Positions 6,426-14,315 of a stretch of 23,778 bases of DNA are shown one piece after another (positions within the stretch are counted from its first letter, which is position 1; each line of letters begins with the position of its first letter). Position numbers and translations under genes: made by a program. The notes beneath the pieces were generated by a model. That model worked only from the letters and a program-made list of their open reading frames with translations. It was not told the DNA's origin and did not search any database. Source of the DNA: Candidatus Arcticimaribacter sp. (GTDB lineage Bacteria > Bacteroidota > Bacteroidia > Flavobacteriales > Flavobacteriaceae). The stretch is taken from NCBI GenBank assembly GCA_011526335.1, contig WTJB01000276.1:1-23778 (forward strand). Reading direction: 5' to 3'.

Positions 6426-9400
6426 TTACGATTTTTTAAGTAATATTTCGGTTTCTATTCCGTCAAACTCGACGAAGGTTGCTTCTGGATTTGATCCATC
6501 AGCACGTTTAATTTCTTCGCTTAAGGTTTCCAATTTAATATATTCTCCGAAATTTTGAAGTACTTTTTCTAAAATATCGTTGCTTTTATAGGTTAGGATA
6601 ATTTTATCGGTCACTTCGAAGCCGGCATCTTTTCTAAGATTTTGAATACGATTGATAAACTCTCGGGCCAGACCTTCTTCTTTTAATTCTGGACTGATTT
6701 GTATATCCAAAGCCACGGTAAGCCCATTGCCGTTAGCCACTAACCAACCTTCTATATCTTTCGATTGAATAATGACATCTGTAGGGAGAAGTTCGACCGT
6801 TTCTCCGTCGAGGTCAAGAGTCACCGAAGCCTCATTTTCCAAGGTTTTTATTTGTTCATCCTCTAGCTGATGAATATGGCCCACTACGGCTTTCATGTTT
6901 TTTCCAAAACGGGGCCCAAGGGTTTTAAAGTTGGGTTTGATTTCTTTTACCAAAATGTCACTCGCATCATCCAGCAGCTCTAGTTCTTTGACATTTAGTT
7001 CAGATAAAATAAGATCCTGCACCTTTTCAATCGCTGTTTTTTCTGCAGCATTACGCACAGGGATCATGATTTTTTGCAAAGGTTGTCTTACTTTGATTTG
7101 TTCTTTTTTACGCAAAGACAAGGCTAGGGAAGCAATGGTTCTAGCTTTTTGCATTTGGTCTTCCAGTTCGGGCTGTCTTAGGGCGCTCTTTGGGACAGGG
7201 AAATTCGCCAGGTGAACAGATTCAAACGATTCTACCCCAGTAGCAGTACACAAATCTCGGTAGAGTTGGTCGGCATAAAAGGGTGCTATGGGCGCCATTA
7301 ATTTTGCCGTAGACAATAGGCATTCAAAAAGAGTTTGATAGGCGGCTATTTTATCTTCTTGGTAGTCTCCTTTCCAAAACCTTCTTCGCGATAAACGCAC
7401 ATACCAGTTGCTCAGTATTTCTTGAACAAATTCAGAAATTGCTCGGGCTGCTTTGGTCGGTTCGTATTCGTTATAGGCCTTATCTACCGTTTCAATCAGA
7501 CGGTTTAATTCCGATAGAATCCATTGATCCATTTCTGAGCGATTGGCAACAGGAATTTCCTCTTCTTTAAAGACAAAACCATCAATATTGGCATAAAGGC
7601 TAAAGAAAGAATAGGTATTGTGTAGGGTTCCAAAAAACTTTCGAGAAACCTCACCAATACCTTCTAAATCGAATTTTAGATTGTCCCAAGGATTGGCATT
7701 GGAAATCATGTACCACCGTGTGGCATCTGCCCCATACTGATCTAGGGTTTCAAAGGGATCGACAGCATTGCCAAGGCGCTTGGACATTTTCTGACCGTTT
7801 TTGTCCAGAACCAGTCCGTTTGAGACTACATTCTTATAAGCAATGGAGTCAAAGACTAAACCGGCTATGGCGTGTAGGGTATAGAACCATCCTCGCGTTT
7901 GGTCTACTCCTTCGGCAATATAATCGGCAGGGAAAGAGGTGCCCTGGTCTATTTTATCCTTATTTTCAAAAGGATAGTGCCATTGCGCATAGGGCATTGC
8001 TCCAGAGTCAAACCAAACATCAATTAGGTCAGCTTCTCTGTGCATAGGCTTTCCTTTAGCAGAGGTCAATACTATAGGGTCAACCTTATTTTTATGGAGG
8101 TCAACCCCCTCATAATTTTTATCAGAAAAGTCGCCAACCACAAAATCTTGAAGCGGATTTTCTGTCATATGCCCGGCAGCTATAGAGGCTTCAATCGCTT
8201 CTTTTAATTCTTCAATAGATCCAATAATTCGGGTTTCGTCTCCTTCTTCTGTTCGCCAAATAGGAAGTGGAATGCCCCAAAAACGAGAACGCGATAGGTT
8301 CCAGTCATTGGCATTGGCAAGCCAATTCCCGAAGCGTCCTTCTCCTGTAGATTTGGGTTTCCAGTTGATTTCCTGATTTAAGCTAACAAGACGTTCTCTT
8401 TTTTCTGAAACTTTAATAAACCACGAGTCTAAAGGATAGTAGAGAACAGGTTTATCTGTTCGCCAACAATTGGGGTATGAGTGTACATATTTTTCAACCT
8501 TAAAGGCTTTGTTTTCCTCTTTCAATCGGATGGCGATTTCTACATCAACAGATTTTTCGGGAGCCTCTCCTTCAGGGTAGTAAGCATTCTTGACATACTT
8601 TCCGCCAATTTCGGGGAGCGAAGCCACAAATTTCCCCTGTAAGTCAACCAAAGGAACGGCATTGTCATGCTGATCTTTTACGAGTAGCGGGGGTACAGGC
8701 GGTTGCGCTTCTTTGGCTACCTGTGCATCGTCTGCGCCAAAAGTAGGGGCAGTATGTACAATTCCTGTTCCGTCTTCAGTAGTGACAAAGTCTCCTGAAA
8801 TGACACGGAAGGCATTTTCTGGATTTTCTAAGGGTAGCGGAGCACCACTCCATAATTGTTCATAACGTATTCCGACCAATTCTTCTCCTTTGATTTCTTG
8901 CAAAATCATGTAAGGAATTTTCTTGTCTCCCTGCTGATAGGTTAGCTCTTCAGCTTGTGTTACAGGAGTATATTTTCCGGCAAATTGTTTGCCGACCAAT
9001 GCCTTGGCCAATAGCACTCTTATGGGAAGATGTGTGTATTGGTTATAGGTTTTAATGACGACATAATCGATGTTTTTTCCTACCGTCAAGGCGGTATTGG
9101 ACGGAAGGGTCCAAGGGGTAGTCGTCCAGGCTAATATGTACAGCGGTTCGTCTGATTTTAAGGCTTGGGGCAGGCTGTTTTCAAGGGTTTTAAACTGCGC
9201 TGTTACGGTAGTATCTGTGACATCTTGGTAGGTTCCGGGTTGGTTTAATTCATGCGAGCTAAGTCCAGTTCCTGCTTTAGGAGAATAGGGTTGTATGGTA
9301 TAGCCCTTGTATATTAAGCCTTTATCATAGATCTGTTGTAATAACCACCAAACACTTTCAATGTATTTTGAAGTGTAGGTAATATAAGGATCATCCATAT

Positions 9401-9827
9401 CTACCCAATACCCCATTTCTTCAGTCAATTTACTCCACACATCGGTGTAGCGCATAACCGCTTTTTGGCAGGCCTGGTTGTATTGGTCTATGCTTATGCT
9501 TTTTCCAATTTCATCTTTGGTGATGCCCAATTCTTTTTCTACACCGAGTTCTACAGGAAGTCCGTGGGTATCCCAGCCGGCTTTTCGTTTTACCTGATAG
9601 CCTTTTTGTGTTTTGTAACGGCAAAAGATATCTTTGATCGAGCGCGCCATAACGTGGTGAATTCCGGGCATCCCGTTGGCAGACGGAGGCCCTTCATAAA
9701 AGACAAAAGGCGGCTGTCCTTCACGGGTATCGATACTTTTTTCAAAAATGCCTTCTTCTTTCCAAAAGTCAAGAATTTCCTTGGCTGTGGACGGAAGATT
9801 TAACTGCTTGTGTTCTTTAAAACCCAT
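6426..9827 (-). CDS. ileS: Isoleucyl-tRNA synthetase
   Basis: The enzyme charges tRNA-Ile with isoleucine in the cytoplasm. At 1133 residues it belongs to the long form. The HIGH-type motif is GIHH at 55-58 in PPSANGMPGIHH. The CP1 editing domain spans about 200-470, with WTTTPWTLPSN at 234-244 and GTGIVHTAPTFGADD at 353-367, and it removes misactivated valine. The second nucleotide-binding motif is KMSKR at 680-684. Anticodon-binding helices and a C-terminal extension of about 200 residues (DUF5915-like) follow. A C-terminal Cys-rich zinc finger, as found in E. coli IleRS, is absent. The KMSKR motif, together with the length and extension, points to the eukaryote-like type 2 IleRS. It heads the dksA/lspA run, and its 77-base upstream gap is shared with the divergent GNAT gene. 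Confidence 0.98.
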   Translation of the reverse strand: MGFKEHKQLNLPSTAKEILDFWKEEGIFEKSIDTREGQPPFVFYEGPPSANGMPGIHHVMARSIKDIFCRYKTQKGYQVKRKAGWDTHGLPVELGVEKELGITKDEIGKSISIDQYNQACQKAVMRYTDVWSKLTEEMGYWVDMDDPYITYTSKYIESVWWLLQQIYDKGLIYKGYTIQPYSPKAGTGLSSHELNQPGTYQDVTDTTVTAQFKTLENSLPQALKSDEPLYILAWTTTPWTLPSNTALTVGKNIDYVVIKTYNQYTHLPIRVLLAKALVGKQFAGKYTPVTQAEELTYQQGDKKIPYMILQEIKGEELVGIRYEQLWSGAPLPLENPENAFRVISGDFVTTEDGTGIVHTAPTFGADDAQVAKEAQPPVPPLLVKDQHDNAVPLVDLQGKFVASLPEIGGKYVKNAYYPEGEAPEKSVDVEIAIRLKEENKAFKVEKYVHSYPNCWRTDKPVLYYPLDSWFIKVSEKRERLVSLNQEINWKPKSTGEGRFGNWLANANDWNLSRSRFWGIPLPIWRTEEGDETRIIGSIEELKEAIEASIAAGHMTENPLQDFVVGDFSDKNYEGVDLHKNKVDPIVLTSAKGKPMHREADLIDVWFDSGAMPYAQWHYPFENKDKIDQGTSFPADYIAEGVDQTRGWFYTLHAIAGLVFDSIAYKNVVSNGLVLDKNGQKMSKRLGNAVDPFETLDQYGADATRWYMISNANPWDNLKFDLEGIGEVSRKFFGTLHNTYSFFSLYANIDGFVFKEEEIPVANRSEMDQWILSELNRLIETVDKAYNEYEPTKAARAISEFVQEILSNWYVRLSRRRFWKGDYQEDKIAAYQTLFECLLSTAKLMAPIAPFYADQLYRDLCTATGVESFESVHLANFPVPKSALRQPELEDQMQKARTIASLALSLRKKEQIKVRQPLQKIMIPVRNAAEKTAIEKVQDLILSELNVKELELLDDASDILVKEIKPNFKTLGPRFGKNMKAVVGHIHQLEDEQIKTLENEASVTLDLDGETVELLPTDVIIQSKDIEGWLVANGNGLTVALDIQISPELKEEGLAREFINRIQNLRKDAGFEVTDKIILTYKSNDILEKVLQNFGEYIKLETLSEEIKRADGSNPEATFVEFDGIETEILLKKS

Positions 9828-9844
9828 AAGGTGTATAATAAAGT

Positions 9845-9873
9845 TGCGAAATTAATGAATTTTATACATTTTC
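9845..9873 (+). promoter_or_regulatory. Candidate Bacteroidota-type promoter for the GNAT-methyltransferase pair
   Basis: TTG at 9845-9847 and TACATTTT at 9866-9873 are separated by 18 bases. This resembles the Bacteroidota pattern TTTG-N17-23-TAnnTTTG, with one mismatch in the -7 box. The -7 box lies about 32 bases upstream of the GNAT ATG at 9905. The region is AT-rich, so a chance match is possible. On the other strand TAATTTCG (9855-9848) could be a weak -7 box for ileS, but I see no matching -33 element. Confidence 0.35.
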
Positions 9874-9904
9874 GTATGAATAACTACTAGAACGCGTAAA
9901 GTTT

Positions 9905-10495
9905 ATGATTGATTTTTCTTCTACCTTAACCCTTGAAAATGAACGTGTTCTTTTACGGCCACTTCGGATAGAGGATTTGCCTCTGTTGCTTCCCTTTGCG
10001 CTAAATGAACCTAATTTATGGACCTATTCCATCTCGCCTGCTGCTGGAAAAGAGAACATGAAAAATTATATAGCCCAGGCCCTCAAGGGAAGAGAAGATG
10101 CCCATACCTACCCTTTTATTGTGTTCGATAAGAGCAAAGGAAAAGCAGCCGGGAGCAGCCGTTTTTATGACATTAATCCCACCCATAATACCCTTTCTTT
10201 AGGCTATACCTGGTATGGGAAGGCATTTCAGCGGACGGGATTGAACCGGAATTGTAAGTGGCTATTGCTTTCTTATGCCTTTGATGATTTGGGAGTAGAA
10301 CGGGTAGAGTTTAGAGCAGACGCACGTAACGAAAAGAGCATAACTTCTATGAAAGAAATGGGCTGTACTTTGGAAGGATTACTAAGAAACAATTGTCAAG
10401 CTCCTAAGGGGAGAAGAGATAGTGTCGTGCTCAGTATTTTAAAGTCAGAATGGAACAGCGGACTAAAAGAAAGACTCCAATCAAAAATATATTAA
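9905..10495 (+). CDS. GNAT-family N-acetyltransferase (RimJ/RimL-like)
   Basis: The 196-residue protein has the layout of RimJ/RimL-type GNAT enzymes, which transfer an acetyl group from acetyl-CoA to an amine on a protein, amino acid or small molecule. It begins with LENERVLLRPLRIEDLPLLL, the usual opening strand and helix. The acetyl-CoA loop QRTGLN is at 109-114, followed by the helix carrying NRNCKWLLLSYAF. The region VERVEFRADARNEKSITSMKEMG (about 131-153) is the typical late strand plus the NxxS segment. The substrate cannot be told from sequence. The ATG at 9905 follows directly from the family N-terminus. A methyltransferase follows after 16 bases on the same strand, so the two probably form an operon. 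No toxin-like partner is adjacent. Confidence 0.88.
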   Translation: MIDFSSTLTLENERVLLRPLRIEDLPLLLPFALNEPNLWTYSISPAAGKENMKNYIAQALKGREDAHTYPFIVFDKSKGKAAGSSRFYDINPTHNTLSLGYTWYGKAFQRTGLNRNCKWLLLSYAFDDLGVERVEFRADARNEKSITSMKEMGCTLEGLLRNNCQAPKGRRDSVVLSILKSEWNSGLKERLQSKIY

Positions 10496-10511
10496 TCCCA
10501 AAAGGCGTAGC

Positions 10512-11135
10512 ATGAATACCTTTGATAAAAAAGCGCATTGGGAAAAAATATACTCAACAAAAGCTCTGGAGGAGTTTAGCTGGTATCAAAAAACACCAAG
10601 CTCAGCGATTCGGTTTTTAGCTGCAGGAGGCCACTCAAAAAATGCCCGTATTTTGGATGTTGGTGGGGGAGATGGATTTTTTGCAGACCATCTTTTAGAC
10701 CAAGGATACACAGATGTTAGCGTATTAGACCTCTCTTCCGTTGCCATTTCTAGAGCCCAGCAAAGGCACGGGGCCAGGGCGTCAAAAATTAACTGGATCG
10801 TCAGTGATATTTTGGCTTTTTCTTCCGATAAAGTTTTCGATTTTTGGTTTGATCGTGCGGTTTTTCATTTCTTAACCACAGCAGATGAGACTAAAGCTTA
10901 TGTAAAAAAAGCAGCCCATTTATTATCTCCCAAAGGAGAAATGGTATTGGGTACTTTTTCGCCAAATGGACCCAAAAAGTGCAGTGGAATTCCGGTAAAA
11001 CAATATGACGAACAAGAAATAGAACGTATTTTTTCTCCCTATTTTAAGGTGCTAGGTTCGGAACGAGAAATTCATACCACCCCTTTCCATACGCAACAGG
11101 AATTTTTGTTTACCCGTTTTTGTCTAAACTCTTAG
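10512..11135 (+). CDS. Class I SAM-dependent methyltransferase
   Basis: The 207-residue protein is a small Rossmann-fold methyltransferase. Motif I is ARILDVGGGDGFF at 45-57, followed by VSVLDLSS, the end of strand 2 that contacts the ribose hydroxyls of SAM, and INWIVSDILAF, the motif containing the adenine contact. FDFWFDRAVFHFLT is the characteristic post-motif segment of a widespread family of stand-alone methyltransferases. That family also shares the CSGIPVKQYD segment seen here near residues 157-166. The substrate is unknown; a small thiol or metalloid is possible but not shown. It is 16 bases downstream of the GNAT gene. Its TAG stop (11133-11135) overlaps the stop of the convergent TonB-dependent receptor. 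Confidence 0.88.
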   Translation: MNTFDKKAHWEKIYSTKALEEFSWYQKTPSSAIRFLAAGGHSKNARILDVGGGDGFFADHLLDQGYTDVSVLDLSSVAISRAQQRHGARASKINWIVSDILAFSSDKVFDFWFDRAVFHFLTTADETKAYVKKAAHLLSPKGEMVLGTFSPNGPKKCSGIPVKQYDEQEIERIFSPYFKVLGSEREIHTTPFHTQQEFLFTRFCLNS

Positions 11136-13615
11136 AGTTCCATATTCAACCCGAGGTTAAGGCTACGCCCGGCAGAAGAAATTCCAGAAGCAAACGCACG
11201 GTAATGCGTATCAAAAAGATTTTCAAGCCCAATGTTTAGCTTTATTTTTTGGTTTAGTTCTAAACTGCTGGTTAAGTCCAACACCCCCCATGAAGGCAAT
11301 CCTGTAAAAACGGGTGCATCTCCGGGACCGATTACGACAGGGGTTTCTTCCAGGCCATCTTCTCCTCCCAAACTAAATTCATCAGCGGCTTTGCTGCTGC
11401 TGTATCGGTAATTTAACCGGGCTGTATATTTTTCTTTAGTGTAGTGTAGTCCCAACGTTCCAAAATAAGGTAAGATCGAAGGCAGGGGACCAATGATCGC
11501 ATTTTCTTGGGCGGCGGTATAGGTAAAATCAATGAGAGAACTCAAGCTAGGCGTCATCTTCCATTTCCCTTCAAATGAGGCCCCGTAAATACGCGCATTT
11601 CCTAGGTTTGTGTTGGCTTGCGTGGTTACTTCTTCATTAAAAAACATCAATGTTTCTGCAGCAGTAGTACTGCTGTCTAGACGGACTAAATAGGGCGCTC
11701 TTCCGATATAATCAATTAAAGAAGAATTGTATCCCCTAAGGGCCATTGCCAGTTTTTTATCTTGCGATTGAAACAGAACACCAACATCTAGATTGTAAAC
11801 ATATTCTGGTTTTAAGGAGGTATTGGGCAACAATAAGATTCCCTTATTCTCCCTAATTTTTCCGAGATCGTCAATATTTGGTGAGCGGAATCCGCTAGAC
11901 ACCAAGAAGTTCAATTGCCATTTGGGCAGCGGACGGTAGGTAACGGAAAAGCTTCCTGTTAGGGCATTGTTGTTGACATTTACATCGCGAAGACTGGGGT
12001 CTATCATTATCCTATTGTCCCAGCGGGCAATCAATTGGGTTGCGGTATATCGGCCGCCAAAGGATAAAGTCGTTTTTGGGTTAATGTCCCAGCGGTAATT
12101 GCCATATAATGCGCCAGAGCTATACTGTCCTTTCTCACTCGGGTAGCGGGTAGCAATATTTTCTTTAGGCGTAAGGCCTACTATTGTATTTCCGTTGACG
12201 ATCAGATCTTGCTCAAAGGCCGTTGAAGTGATGGTATTGAAGAGCCATTCAAAACCATAACTTAGGCTTCCTTTTGGGGTTTTTGCGCTTTCAAAATCCC
12301 CGTTAAGGCTCAGCACATTAACATTTTCATTTTGTGTTTTACGCGACAGGCTGCCGAATTTTCGTTCGATTCTCGATTCTTCAACATACTGAACACCTGC
12401 AATGATATTTCCTTTATAGAGCCATTTTTTCTTGGGAAAAAGTTTTAGCTGTGGCGAAAACAATACCCGTAATTGTGGACCGTATCTCCATTCGGCAAAT
12501 TTTAATGTCCCAGGAGGGAGTAGCTCATTGAGTTTGTCAAAGCGGGGGATGTCACTGGATTTTGAAAATTGAAAATTGATGCCCAATTGTTTTTCTTTTG
12601 GGAGATTTAGGAGAAATTTTTGCATAAAATCCCACTGATCATAACCTATATTTTTTTGGAGATTTGGGTCTGTATTCTGGCTAGAGTTTTCAAAATAACG
12701 GGTAGCTGTATTTTGGGAATATTGTGGTACGAGCCCCCAAGTTTCATAGCCATGCGAACGATTTTTTCCCATCCTTAAATCTCCAAAACGTGAATGACTT
12801 AAACTGGTATAGCTACCCCAATTTTTAAAACTCAATTCAGAAGAAATATTTTGTACATAGGCGTTATAAGCAGATTGATAAGAGGACCGCAGATTGATTT
12901 TACTCTTTTGCGGGTTATTTATTTTCGGAGAGGCGGTAAAATAATGTACCACGCCACCAAGCGCATCAGATCCATAGCCTACAGAAGAAGATCCGTAAAC
13001 AATTTCTACACGCTCTATCGTATTGGGGTCTATGGTGATTGCATTTTGCAAGTGTCCGCTACGATAAATGGCATTGTTCATTCGAATGCCGTCTACAACC
13101 AATAGCACCCTATTGGCTTCAAATCCTCTTAAGACCGGACTTCCCCCACCCCCTTGAGACTTTTGAATGCGCACTCCCGGGGCAAGTGCCAACAATTCTG
13201 CTCCTGTATTGGGCTGTTGTTCAATAATTTCATTCTTGCCTATGATGCTTACCTTTTCGGCAATCTTCTTTGATTTTGAAGCGGTTCTGGCAACCGAAAG
13301 GATGATTTCTGATAATTTTTTTTCCGAAAAATTTAGGGAAACAATAGGTTCATTTTTTACGGCTGAAAATGGGAGTAGTTTATTTTCATATCCCATATGA
13401 TGGAAGTGAAGGGTATCTTCTTCTGTGAATGTCTCCAAATCAAATGTGCCATTTTCGTTTGTAGCGGTATAGCGGCTATTGTTTTGATTGACCACAGCAA
13501 CATTAGGCAGTGCCTTTTGAGAGAAGGCATCGCGAACTTCAATTTGTTGACTTACTCCCACAGCGAGAGAGAGTATGCACAGAAGTAAAGAAAATCTAAT
13601 TTTCAAAAATAGCAT
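11132..13615 (-). CDS. TonB-dependent outer-membrane receptor, haem/haemoglobin-type
   Basis: From the ATG at 13615 the protein has 827 residues and starts with a signal peptide (MLFLKIRFSLLLCILSLAVG). The open frame extends to 13696, but the extra 27 residues are Cys-rich, lie inside recO and precede the signal peptide, so I reject them. A carboxypeptidase-regulatory-like domain follows, then the plug with GVRIQKSQGGGGSPVLRGFE, VLLVVDGIRMNN and YGSSSVGYGSDALGG. The remainder is a 22-strand barrel ending in an aromatic-poor LGLNMEL. The plug sequence and barrel segments GFRSPNIDDLGK and LLPNTSLKPEY resemble the FRAP/NPNL region of haem receptors (HmuR type). The usual histidine between those segments is absent, so the ligand is uncertain. 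It probably imports an iron compound or a similar large substrate using TonB-ExbBD encoded elsewhere. It overlaps the recO end by 20 bases. Confidence 0.92.
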   Translation of the reverse strand: MLFLKIRFSLLLCILSLAVGVSQQIEVRDAFSQKALPNVAVVNQNNSRYTATNENGTFDLETFTEEDTLHFHHMGYENKLLPFSAVKNEPIVSLNFSEKKLSEIILSVARTASKSKKIAEKVSIIGKNEIIEQQPNTGAELLALAPGVRIQKSQGGGGSPVLRGFEANRVLLVVDGIRMNNAIYRSGHLQNAITIDPNTIERVEIVYGSSSVGYGSDALGGVVHYFTASPKINNPQKSKINLRSSYQSAYNAYVQNISSELSFKNWGSYTSLSHSRFGDLRMGKNRSHGYETWGLVPQYSQNTATRYFENSSQNTDPNLQKNIGYDQWDFMQKFLLNLPKEKQLGINFQFSKSSDIPRFDKLNELLPPGTLKFAEWRYGPQLRVLFSPQLKLFPKKKWLYKGNIIAGVQYVEESRIERKFGSLSRKTQNENVNVLSLNGDFESAKTPKGSLSYGFEWLFNTITSTAFEQDLIVNGNTIVGLTPKENIATRYPSEKGQYSSGALYGNYRWDINPKTTLSFGGRYTATQLIARWDNRIMIDPSLRDVNVNNNALTGSFSVTYRPLPKWQLNFLVSSGFRSPNIDDLGKIRENKGILLLPNTSLKPEYVYNLDVGVLFQSQDKKLAMALRGYNSSLIDYIGRAPYLVRLDSSTTAAETLMFFNEEVTTQANTNLGNARIYGASFEGKWKMTPSLSSLIDFTYTAAQENAIIGPLPSILPYFGTLGLHYTKEKYTARLNYRYSSSKAADEFSLGGEDGLEETPVVIGPGDAPVFTGLPSWGVLDLTSSLELNQKIKLNIGLENLFDTHYRAFASGISSAGRSLNLGLNMEL

Positions 13616-14315
13616 TGAGTATTGGAAGCGATTTTGGAGGGCGAAACCCCTGCAAATGCATTTCAAAATAACGCAGCAATGTTTGAAGTAAATCACTTCT
13701 TGAATTTCGGTTTAGTTTAAGCGAATTTATTTCACCAAAATTCATGCCCAAAAGGCTTTTTAATTGTGTTACTTGTAGGCCTTCTATGCTTCCCTTTATC
13801 GGGGGCATGGCGGTAAAGCAGCCCGTAACTAAATCAAAATAAGGGAGTGATAGGTTTTCGTCATTGGGATAAAAACCTAGAAACTTGCTGATTTTCAGTA
13901 AGAAAAGAAGGTGAAAATTCTGCGCTTCGTCGTGCAAATCCAACCAAATAAGCGAAGATTCCAGGAATTGATATAAGGGAATATTGGCCTCTTCTTCTTG
14001 TAAAACTTTTTTTAAAACCTCGGCGATAAAAATGACAATAGCGTTTTTTTCAATTCTTAACGGGATACTTTGATAAGGATGAATAACCTTGACCTCTTTA
14101 AGAAATTGCAGCCCACCATTGTTTTTAGGTTGAAAAACAATTTCCAACTGATTTAAGGGTTGGAAATACGCTTTTCTGAGCATTCCTTTTTTTGCAGATA
14201 AAATGCCTTTTAAAAGAAAAGATTGCCGTCCAAGTTGTTCGGTATAGCAGTGGGTAATCAAGCTACTGTCATTGTACTTGATGCTATGCAGCACAATGGC
14301 TTTTGTTTTGAGCAT
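13596..14315 (-). CDS. recO: DNA repair protein RecO
   Basis: RecO, with RecR, loads RecA onto SSB-coated single-stranded DNA and anneals strands in the RecF pathway. The 239-residue protein begins MLKTKAIVLHSIKYNDSSLI, followed by TEQLGRQSFLLKGI. This is the N-terminal OB fold typical of RecO and the strongest evidence. The remainder is the helical domain, with ILNAIFEN at the end. Few cysteines are present, so the four-Cys zinc site of some RecO proteins is missing. Its ATG (14315-14313) directly abuts the TAA stop of gdhA (14318-14316) with no gap. Its last 20 bases overlap the start of the TonB receptor gene, which suggests translational coupling through the three genes. Confidence 0.93.
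   Translation of the reverse strand: MLKTKAIVLHSIKYNDSSLITHCYTEQLGRQSFLLKGILSAKKGMLRKAYFQPLNQLEIVFQPKNNGGLQFLKEVKVIHPYQSIPLRIEKNAIVIFIAEVLKKVLQEEEANIPLYQFLESSLIWLDLHDEAQNFHLLFLLKISKFLGFYPNDENLSLPYFDLVTGCFTAMPPIKGSIEGLQVTQLKSLLGMNFGEINSLKLNRNSRSDLLQTLLRYFEMHLQGFRPPKSLPILNAIFEN

Noticed and set aside
7718..8047. 109-codon open frame on the plus strand inside ileS
   Set aside because: It is antisense to conserved IleRS catalytic sequence and shows no recognisable domain, so it is a shadow frame. The same applies to the other frames nested in gdhA, radA, panC and glmS.
13616..13696. 27-residue N-terminal extension of the TonB receptor
   Set aside because: It is Cys-rich, lies wholly inside recO and precedes a complete signal peptide that starts at the ATG at 13615.
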